Positions 58,271 to 64,000 of a stretch of DNA of 64,000 bases are shown here, in pieces. Under the pieces are notes generated by a model. That model saw only the letters and a list, made by a program, of their open reading frames with translations. It had not been told where the DNA came from and searched no databases. The number at the start of each line of letters is the position of its first letter. Positions within the stretch are counted from its first letter, which is position 1. The translations under genes were made by a program, and so were the position numbers. The stretch is taken from contig CAIWHP010000048.1 of assembly GCA_903912445.1 (NCBI GenBank), positions 1 to 64,000 on the forward strand, given 5' to 3'. This DNA is from an uncultured Lentisphaerota bacterium. GTDB taxonomy: Bacteria; Verrucomicrobiota; Kiritimatiellia; CAIQIC01.

Positions 58271-59384
58271 AGTTGATATTCGCCGCGCTATCTTGACCGT
58301 CCTCGTTCTGGTGCTGATGGGTTGTGGTACTCATGGGCGTGAGCACTTGGCGGAAGTCATTGATCTGGGACTTATCCCCACGGAGGCAACGAATAATGCC
58401 CCATTTTCCATCCAACCGGCGACCGGTAGCACGCAGTTAGTCCTCCGCGACAACTGGCGCAGGCAATGGCTAGTGGATTTGAACAGCCCCCAGACAGCGC
58501 CAACCCGCATGACGGATCGCGAAGGCGATCTGGACCACCTCGACAAACGCGTTCGCGCATTTGCCAATACGCGAGATGGGCATGTGTTGAGTTCCGCGAG
58601 CCGGGATGACACGTGGGCCGCTGTCGTTGATGAGCGACGCGGACGATACGCTTTTGCTTGGAAGCAAACAAAAGATTCGGCTGCGCGACTGGAAGACCTC
58701 GGTCCAAATTACGATACGGATCCGCGACGGGAACTGACAAAATCTGCGGTCCAATTGGGGGGTGACGGCAGCATCGCGGCCGTCTTGGTATGGTCAAAAC
58801 CAGCAGTGCCGGGCGGCGGTTCGCCGGACTGGTATGGAGTGGAACTTATCACTGTGCAGCAGGGTGCTGTGACCCGGATCCCACTGCGGGAGTGGGATTC
58901 TGTCGAATTCGTCAGTGAGCTTGTGCTGGAAGCCGGTCAAACGGGATTCTGGGCGGCGAGTGGTGGCCGTAGGTTGTTTGTTTGGTCATTTGATGCCAAA
59001 GGACACTACACCATTCCCCAAGCGATTGTCGGGGGGCGCAATCAACATCGCTCCAAATTTGATTCACCACGGCTCGTGCCAACATCCGAGGGAGCAACAG
59101 TTGCCTGGATTGACGGCCGCCACCAACGCATGATCGCGTTTTGGATTGATACAGCAAAGTACTCCGTGAACACGCAAGTGGCCGTCTGCCGAGTGAACCA
59201 GCACGGCATTGGCCCGATTGGTTTCCTTAGCCCCAAAGATGGCAACGTGGCGAACTTGGCGGCGATTCCCACGCCGCAAGGCCCGTGCATCGTCTGGACG
59301 CAGCAGCGAGTCAACCCGGACCAGCGTGACCAACTTGATCCGAAGTACCCCATGCGATTGCAAGTGTGGATTGACCGGCACTAG
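58176..59384 (+). CDS. Putative lipoprotein with beta-rich mature domain
   Basis: The frame is open from 58176, and a lipobox (VLVLMG-C50) lies after a hydrophobic run, so the mature protein (about 350 residues) is probably membrane-anchored. The mature part is beta-rich (WLVDLNSPQTAPTRMTD, VAWIDGRHQRMIAFWID), perhaps a propeller, with no enzyme motif. The true start is unclear: the first 95 bp is a dispersed repeat (copy 2), and a TTG at 58293 would leave only a very short n-region. GC content is lower than average. I do not recognise the family. Confidence 0.65.
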   Translation: MVHENARVIFQRQSAVEKRRALGGRAQAISYLVDIRRAILTVLVLVLMGCGTHGREHLAEVIDLGLIPTEATNNAPFSIQPATGSTQLVLRDNWRRQWLVDLNSPQTAPTRMTDREGDLDHLDKRVRAFANTRDGHVLSSASRDDTWAAVVDERRGRYAFAWKQTKDSAARLEDLGPNYDTDPRRELTKSAVQLGGDGSIAAVLVWSKPAVPGGGSPDWYGVELITVQQGAVTRIPLREWDSVEFVSELVLEAGQTGFWAASGGRRLFVWSFDAKGHYTIPQAIVGGRNQHRSKFDSPRLVPTSEGATVAWIDGRHQRMIAFWIDTAKYSVNTQVAVCRVNQHGIGPIGFLSPKDGNVANLAAIPTPQGPCIVWTQQRVNPDQRDQLDPKYPMRLQVWIDRH

Positions 59385-59397
59385 CGAACACAGCCGG

Positions 59398-59516
59398 GAG
59401 AGGCAGGGTCATGGGAGAGGCAGGGTTGAGAGGCAGGGTGTTGAGAGGCAGGGTCATTGAGAGGCAGGGTCACGTGAGAGGCAGGGTCACGTCTCTGAGA
59501 GGCAGGGTCACGTCTC
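59398..59516. repeat. Seven-copy tandem repeat, core GAGAGGCAGGGT
   Basis: Seven copies of GAGAGGCAGGGT are separated by 2-9 nt of variable sequence; three consecutive copies continue as CACGT, and two of them as CACGTCTC. It lies in a 168-bp gap between the lipoprotein and the truncated gene at 59553. No flanking cas or transposase gene is seen. Confidence 0.85.
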
Positions 59517-59552
59517 GACAAGCGACAGATCAGCTCAAATGAGTGCAATCCT

Positions 59553-59846
59553 ATGAAGAACCTTCATCTAGCCGTCGCCGCCCTGCTGCTGGCTGGCTTT
59601 GTCGCTGGCGGCGCGGAAGTGCAACGCGTCACCTTTTGCGAGGTGGATACGCTGCTGACCAATCCCGGCATGGGCTGGGTGAGCGGACATCGCAGCCCGG
59701 TGAGCAAACTGTGTTTCCCAAGCATTGGAAACTCACGGGGCTGTTTTTTCCAAGCCTTGGGAAAAGCCGCGGAAAAATATCCAAGCCTTGGAAGCGGGAA
59801 GCCAAGGTCCATGAAGCGTGGCGTCAGTTTGGTCTGGTTCGCATAA
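59553..59846 (+). pseudogene. Truncated DUF4832-like gene ending in palindromic repeats
   Basis: A 97-codon frame with a signal peptide (AVAALLLAGFVAGGA) and then VDTLLTNPGMGWVSGHR. The last resembles the conserved start of DUF4832/DUF4874-type glycan-related proteins (TNPGxGW). After about 48 residues the similarity stops abruptly, and the rest (CFPSIGNSRGCFFQALGK, then YPSLGSGK) is the translation of the triple palindrome at 59712-59795. I read it as a gene whose body was lost at the repeat. It is unlikely to encode a functional enzyme. Confidence 0.55.
59712..59795. repeat. Triple palindromic repeat, locus 6
   Basis: The units are TTTCCCAAgcaTTGGAAA, TTTTTTCCAAgccTTGGGAAAA and ATCCAAgccTTGGA. 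They are centred near 59722, 59755 and 59786, so spacing is again 31-33 bp. It sits at the breakpoint of the truncated gene and before the transglutaminase-like gene. Confidence 0.82.
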
Positions 59847-59857
59847 GGAATACAGTC

Positions 59858-61969
59858 ATGAGCATGAAGCAATGGTTGGGCAGCGGGTGCCTGTTGGTCG
59901 TGCTGGCCTGCGGCGTGACACACGCGGTGGCGGCCAAGAAGGCGGAGCCGGAACTTCCGCTCACCGCCGCCGGGAATGAGCTGCTCGCAAAATATGCCGA
60001 CATGCTCAAGGCACTGCAGGCGGAGATCGCCAAGTCGTTGCCGAACGCGAGCGAGCAAAATAAGACCGCCCTCCAGAAAGCCCGTGACGCGGTCAAGGTG
60101 GCGGCGGCGGCGGCGAACGCGGCGCAGCAATCCTTGGGCAAGCTTCAAGGGGCAAAAGGTTTGGTGGAGCACGCGAAGGGCAAGTGGATCGGCGGCGCCG
60201 AGAAGGGCATTGCGCAGGCGGAGGTGGCGTTAAAGAAGGCGACTACGGAGGCTGAACGCGAAGCGGCGAAGAAAGAACTGGCCAAGTGGAGGGCAAACAA
60301 GGAAGACGGAATCAAAGCCCTCAAGGAGCGTCAGGCAGCCTTGGACAAGGCGAAACTTGATGAGCCGAAGGTAACGCAGGCGAATCAGGCGGCCCAAGCG
60401 TCGTTGGCCCAGGCGCGCGCCAACGAACTCAACGCCGTCAAAGTCCTCTTGGCCGCCGTCGAGCCGTTCCTGGCGAGCGACAAGTTGGACGCGCAACTGG
60501 TCAAAGGCACCGTGCTGGCCGAGGCGACGCCGCGGGGCTTGGCGGAGTTCGCCCAGCAGGGCAAGGAGCAGGCCGCCTTGGTGGAGAAGCTCCTGGCCGA
60601 CGACAAGTTGATGAAGGAAATGCTCATCGCCGGCGGTGCGAGTTCCGCCAAGTATGGCCAGGCAATGCAAATTTACGCGGCGATCCAGCAGGCCAGCCCG
60701 AAGGTCAGCGCAGGCGTCTTTCGGCGGCTGGCGCTGGCCACCAGCCTGGAACACGCCGTGCCGATCAAGCAGTCCAACGCCAAAGAACAAAGCAACGCGC
60801 CGGCCACCGTGGACCCGGTCAAACGCTACCTGCATTATGAGAAGGCGTATCTCGACGGCGAGTTGGATCCGGCGTTCAAGAATTTTTCAGCGTGGGAATA
60901 CCGGATGGTCGTTGACTGCGACGCGCCGGATCAGATTCTGGCGTGGGGCCGCGAGATGCTCCGGGCCTACCGGCCCGACCACATTCTTACCCCCGACTAT
61001 GGCTGGCGCTATTCGGCAACCGTCAGGACCGAGGTCCGGTACGGGTCACAAGACGTTAAGAATGATCTCCCCTCGTTGCACGAGTATCAGAACATCCCCA
61101 AGAACGGGGGCGTGTGCGGTCGGCGAGCGTTCTTTGGGCGGTTTATCGTGAAGAGTTTCGGCATCCCGACCTGGGGTGTGACCCAGCACAAGCATGCCGC
61201 CTTGAGCCATTGGACGCCCAAAGGCTGGGTGGTCAACCTCGGCGCGGGCTTCCCGTATAGCTGGTGGGACAAGGACGAGGCCCCGCGCAGCGGGACGGAC
61301 TTCCTCCTGGAGACCCAGGCGCGGGAGCAGGCGCAGGCTTACTTGAAGGTGTTGCGGGCGCAGTGGGTCAGCCGCGTGCTGGGCGAGCAGGCCTACAACG
61401 ATCGCAAGCAAGTGGCCGGCGGCTTCTGGAGCGGCCTGGCGCATTACCAGGCAGTGGTCCTCGCGGCCCACGCGCTTGAACTAGGCCCGCTCGGCCAAGA
61501 ACTGGCCGAAGCGAATGAGCCGAAGAAAAAAGAGAAAGTAGAGCAAGCGCCCGTGACGAAGCCGGACCAGCAGATCGTTGTGAGCCCCAACGGGGTCATC
61601 ACCATCCCCGCGGTGGCCCATCAAAAATCAACGGGGCCTGCCGTGGCCATGCAGAGCTTCGCTGGCGGCCTGCAGATGCACTGCAGCGGCGGTTTCAAAA
61701 CCCAGTATGCGTTGGAGGCGCCGCAAGCGGGCAGGTATGCGCTGACCGCGCGGGTGGCGACGTTGCAAGAGGGCCAGAGGTGCCTGGTCACGGTGAACGA
61801 TGCCAAGGTGCCGGTTGAAATCGCGGTGCCCTACACCGTCGGCCTGTGGCAGCAGACCCGGCCGGTCGAAATCTCACTCGTCAAGGGGCAGAACCTCCTC
61901 CACTTCGAGGTCCAACCAGGCAGCCGCGGGGTGACGATCAAGGATTTCACCCTCACGCGAGTGCCATAG
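59858..61969 (+). CDS. Secreted coiled-coil / transglutaminase-like / CBM-like protein
   Basis: A 703-residue protein; AAGGAA at 59845 supports the ATG at 59858. The signal peptide ends near THAVAA. Residues about 35-235 are Ala/Lys/Gln-rich heptads, probably a long coiled coil. A central domain carries NGGVCGRRAFFGRF (C420), then VTQHKHAALSHW (candidate H446) and GWVVNLGAG. This is the Cys-His-Asp/Asn order of the transglutaminase-like cysteine-protease fold. The C-terminal part (about 565-703) is a CBM-type beta-sandwich (GRYALTARVATLQEGQ; GVTIKDFTLTRV). It may be a cross-linking, peptidase or amidase activity anchored to glycan. It has no named family in my memory. Confidence 0.7.
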   Translation: MSMKQWLGSGCLLVVLACGVTHAVAAKKAEPELPLTAAGNELLAKYADMLKALQAEIAKSLPNASEQNKTALQKARDAVKVAAAAANAAQQSLGKLQGAKGLVEHAKGKWIGGAEKGIAQAEVALKKATTEAEREAAKKELAKWRANKEDGIKALKERQAALDKAKLDEPKVTQANQAAQASLAQARANELNAVKVLLAAVEPFLASDKLDAQLVKGTVLAEATPRGLAEFAQQGKEQAALVEKLLADDKLMKEMLIAGGASSAKYGQAMQIYAAIQQASPKVSAGVFRRLALATSLEHAVPIKQSNAKEQSNAPATVDPVKRYLHYEKAYLDGELDPAFKNFSAWEYRMVVDCDAPDQILAWGREMLRAYRPDHILTPDYGWRYSATVRTEVRYGSQDVKNDLPSLHEYQNIPKNGGVCGRRAFFGRFIVKSFGIPTWGVTQHKHAALSHWTPKGWVVNLGAGFPYSWWDKDEAPRSGTDFLLETQAREQAQAYLKVLRAQWVSRVLGEQAYNDRKQVAGGFWSGLAHYQAVVLAAHALELGPLGQELAEANEPKKKEKVEQAPVTKPDQQIVVSPNGVITIPAVAHQKSTGPAVAMQSFAGGLQMHCSGGFKTQYALEAPQAGRYALTARVATLQEGQRCLVTVNDAKVPVEIAVPYTVGLWQQTRPVEISLVKGQNLLHFEVQPGSRGVTIKDFTLTRVP

Positions 61970-62015
61970 CAGCAGAGGATTTTTTCAAACAAGGCATTCA
62001 ACCACGGGAGATACC

Positions 62016-63080
62016 ATGAAGAAAATCACCAGCAGCAGGGCGGTGATCGCAGCGGTGGCACTGGCGGCCGCCAGCCTGGCCGTTGCCGGCCAGGCCAAGC
62101 CAGCGGATCAAACGAAGAAGGTGAAGGTGTTCATCCTGTTGGGGCAGTCGAACATGGTCGGCATGGGGAACATCGCCGGCGACAAGGGCGAGAGCCTGGA
62201 GAAGGCCGTCAAGACGGAGAAGCTCTATCCGTATCTTCTGGATGCTTCCGGGAACTGGGCGGAGCGCCATGACGTGCGCTACGTGCAGGTGATGGTGGGC
62301 CGGGGCGGCGGCATGAATGTCCTGCACAACGAAGCGTTGAAGGTCGGCAAAGGCAAGCTGGGCATCGAATTTGGCCTTGGGCACGTGCTGGGCGAGTCTC
62401 TGGACGAGCCCGTCATGCTGCTCAAGAGCTGCATCGGCAACCGCGCCTTGGGCTGGGATCTGTTGCCCCCGGGCAGCAAGGGTTACGATTTCACGACCAC
62501 GGACAAGAAGACGGGCAAGGCAGTCACGTACACGTACGCCGGCTACAAGGAGACGCCTGATCGCTGGGAAAAGGGCACGAAGGCAGAGCCGACGAAATAC
62601 GGTTGGTACGCCGGCAAGCAGTACGACGACGACGTGGCCAATGCCAAGAAGGTCCTGTCCGAGCTCGACAAGTATTGCCCGGGAGCCGGGGGGTATGAAG
62701 TGGCCGGGTTCCTGTGGTGGCAGGGTGAGCGGGATTGCGGCAGCGAAGCGCTGTCCAGCCGCTACGAGCAGAATCTCGTCGCCGTGATCAAAGCGCTGCG
62801 GAAGGACTTCGACGCGCCCAACGCGAAGTTCATCATCGCCACGCTGGGTGAGGCGAAGCAAGGCTGCGGCGGCAACACCGAGACCGTGATGAACGCCCAC
62901 CTGGCTGTGGACGGGAAGACCGGCAAGTACCCCGAGTTCAAAGGCAATGTGGCCACCGTTTATACCCACGAGATGGCGCGCGGCGGCAACGGCAACAGTC
63001 ATTACGGCGGGAATGCCAAGGTGTACATGGACGTCGGTGAAGCCATGGGCAAGGCCATGGTGGAGCTGTTGAAGAAATAG
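62016..63080 (+). CDS. Carbohydrate SGNH acetylesterase (DUF303/SASA-type)
   Basis: A 354-residue secreted esterase, signal [13 protein letters not shown]. The SGNH motifs are clear: LLGQSNM (S45), [10 protein letters not shown] (about 229-238) and [13 protein letters not shown] near the C-terminus with the catalytic His (about 328). It is a single-domain form, unlike the two-domain esterase at 56516. Likely deacetylates the same polysaccharide. It is followed immediately by a relic of another esterase's 3' end (63104-63207) and a repeat. Start at the ATG at 62016 after GGGAG. Confidence 0.85.
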   Translation: MKKITSSRAVIAAVALAAASLAVAGQAKPADQTKKVKVFILLGQSNMVGMGNIAGDKGESLEKAVKTEKLYPYLLDASGNWAERHDVRYVQVMVGRGGGMNVLHNEALKVGKGKLGIEFGLGHVLGESLDEPVMLLKSCIGNRALGWDLLPPGSKGYDFTTTDKKTGKAVTYTYAGYKETPDRWEKGTKAEPTKYGWYAGKQYDDDVANAKKVLSELDKYCPGAGGYEVAGFLWWQGERDCGSEALSSRYEQNLVAVIKALRKDFDAPNAKFIIATLGEAKQGCGGNTETVMNAHLAVDGKTGKYPEFKGNVATVYTHEMARGGNGNSHYGGNAKVYMDVGEAMGKAMVELLKK

Positions 63081-63103
63081 TTGGTTCCTGCGCAAACAAA
63101 AAA

Positions 63104-63207
63104 AGCCCGTCGCCGCCCGCTACGCGTGGAGCGGCAACGCGCCGTGGGCTAACCTGTCCAACAAGGACGGCCTTCCCGCGCAGCCCTTCCGCACCGACGG
63201 CTGTAAA
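63104..63207 (+). pseudogene. Relic of a sialate O-acetylesterase 3' end
   Basis: This 104-bp stretch matches 57970-58073, the last 35 codons of the two-domain esterase, with about nine differences. It reads [15 protein letters not shown], then [11 protein letters not shown]. It lacks any start or stop and lies in an intergenic region. The PFRTD form is nearer to the family consensus than the local gene's TFRSD, so it may be a relic of another family member. Followed by repeat copy 3. Confidence 0.7.
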
Positions 63208-63217
63208 GGCGCCGTGG

Positions 63218-63330
63218 CATGGCTTGGCAGGTCGGCGCACAACCAGGTGCGCATGGTTTTTCAGTGCCAAAGTGCGGTTGCAAAGCGGCTCTTACCCGGT
63301 GGGGGCGTCGAAGCAATTTTTAATCTGGGC
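63218..63330. repeat. GGTGGGCGCG repeat, copy 3 (degenerate)
   Basis: Aligns with copy 2 over its length (AGCGTCAATCTGCGG-like against AGTGCCAAAGTGCGG; CCCGGTGGGGGCGTCG against the palindromic core). It follows the esterase relic just as copy 2 follows the intact gene. Confidence 0.6.
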
Positions 63331-63424
63331 ATTGTCTGCACGCCGCCGAGACCAGGGAAGAGTGCGGCCTGTCAAAGTCTGTTGGCAGTGTGGCGTGCGC
63401 AGCTCGGGCCGTGCCGCTTGGCTC

Positions 63425-64000
63425 TTATTCCCCGGCGGCAGAAGGTCTGAAGCGTTCGGCGATGCGCTCGACACCTCTGCGCGGTCCGTCAACCGGCCTG
63501 AACCCGGTTTCAGGCGCCCAGCCGGTTTTCGACGGGTAGGGATAGAGAGGTAGGTCCAGTTCGGTCTTTCCCTCTACGACGCGCTGCCCCTTGATCATCT
63601 CCGGAGCCATGTTCTTTTCCCGCCAGTTAATGACGAGGTCCAGCATGTTCGGCAATTTGTTGATGCCGGGGCCAGGTCCGTGGCTCATGCCCGGAATGAT
63701 GTAGAACCTGATAAACGCCCGGGCTTTTTCGATGGATCCGCAATGCTCGGCCACGCGTTCATAATAATCAAGCGAGGCATGGTAGGGCACGCAGGAATCG
63801 GCGGAGCCGGAGATCATGATCAGCTTGCCGCTGCGTTTTTCGAACCGGCTCAGGTCGGGATTCTCCGCGTTCAGATATGGACCGAGCGCGGCGGTGTAGG
63901 TGTCGAGGTCCTTTCCAAAATCGATGGCCATAAGGTCCTTCTCCGCGCCGAACACCCAGTTGAAGAGGTAGAGGTGGCCGTGCGCAATGTTGAAGGAGCT
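63425..64000 (-). CDS. Tannase/feruloyl esterase-family enzyme, C-terminal part
   Basis: The minus-strand frame is open to the right window edge. The visible 192 residues hold [12 protein letters not shown], then [24 protein letters not shown], an acid/oxyanion-loop block. [15 protein letters not shown] block follows, with the conserved catalytic His that ends tannase-family domains. The nucleophile motif lies outside the window. The family cleaves ferulic or gallic acid esters on polysaccharide, in keeping with the arabinofuranosidases here. The signal and substrate are unknown. Confidence 0.82.
   Translation of the reverse strand, partial: SSFNIAHGHLYLFNWVFGAEKDLMAIDFGKDLDTYTAALGPYLNAENPDLSRFEKRSGKLIMISGSADSCVPYHASLDYYERVAEHCGSIEKARAFIRFYIIPGMSHGPGPGINKLPNMLDLVINWREKNMAPEMIKGQRVVEGKTELDLPLYPYPSKTGWAPETGFRPVDGPRRGVERIAERFRPSAAGE

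Noticed and set aside
59398-59516. CRISPR array
   Set aside because: The repeat core is only 12 bp, linkers are 2-9 nt and no cas gene is present. It is a minisatellite.
63214-63450. Plus-strand ORF over repeat copy 3
   Set aside because: Its first part is the repeat and its last part is the antisense of the tannase gene. No domain or signal.

Overview
The window is high-GC DNA carrying a dense, almost entirely plus-strand locus for breaking down sulfated, arabinose- and rhamnose-containing polysaccharide. It has ten type I sulfatases (one cut by the left edge), three GH127-type genes, a GH78-type gene, two DUF6259-type and one DUF5054/GH38-like gene, beta-helix lyase or hydrolase candidates, two sialate-O-acetylesterase-type esterases, three tandem alpha/beta-hydrolases and a partial tannase/feruloyl esterase. 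Tat-exported sulfatases, DUF1080, NIPSNAP, DUF6259 and a PEP-CTERM-like tail point to the PVC superphylum, most like Verrucomicrobiota/Kiritimatiellota. No marker gene is present, so this placement is inference. I saw no rRNA, tRNA, CRISPR array or transposase, and no transporter, sensor or formylglycine-generating enzyme.

Layout. 0-7.75 kb: five sulfatases and a DUF1080 gene, mostly translationally coupled. 7.75-12.96 kb: two duplicated leader modules (mini-ORF with signal peptide, three palindromes, about 30 nt, then a gene with the same signal peptide) ahead of the DUF5054 gene and the first DUF6259 gene. 13.0-17.9 kb: a lower-GC pair, a large beta-propeller protein that may be GH150 (lambda-carrageenase)-like and a second DUF6259 gene. 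18.0-34.3 kb: GH127 genes, a five-bladed-propeller protein, a TolB-like propeller, two TIM-barrel paralogues, a GH49-like beta-helix protein, a GH88/105 remnant, a sulfatase and a helical periplasmic protein. 34.4-36.0 kb: sulfatase. 36.0-39.2 kb: a repeat-rich boundary and a minus-strand island of three genes. 39.4-48.9 kb: three sulfatases, a PEP-CTERM-like propeller and GH78. 48.9-54.5 kb: a repeat-filled gap, three tandem esterases and a pectate-lyase-like protein. 54.6-64 kb: NIPSNAP, a DUF2585-type membrane protein, two SGNH esterases, a lipoprotein, a transglutaminase-like protein, gene remnants and the tannase.

How it may work. Endo-acting enzymes (beta-helix proteins, the GH150-like candidate, TIM-barrel proteins) would cut the backbone. 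Acetyl and feruloyl esterases and nine or more sulfatases would remove substituents, and GH127, GH78 and the GH38- and DUF6259-type enzymes would remove sugars. Nearly all products carry Sec or Tat signals, so the work is extracytoplasmic. Uptake must be encoded elsewhere.

The most unusual content is the repeat and leader architecture. A palindrome family (TTTCCAA-n3-TTGGAAA) recurs at six loci with copies about 30 bp apart, sits next to signal-peptide fragments and truncated genes, and in one sulfatase lies in frame exactly between signal peptide and catalytic domain. A second repeat lies in frame in three sulfatases. A near-identical promoter (TTGGCA-N16-CATACT with a GC-rich discriminator) precedes five genes of three unrelated families and suggests a common regulon.
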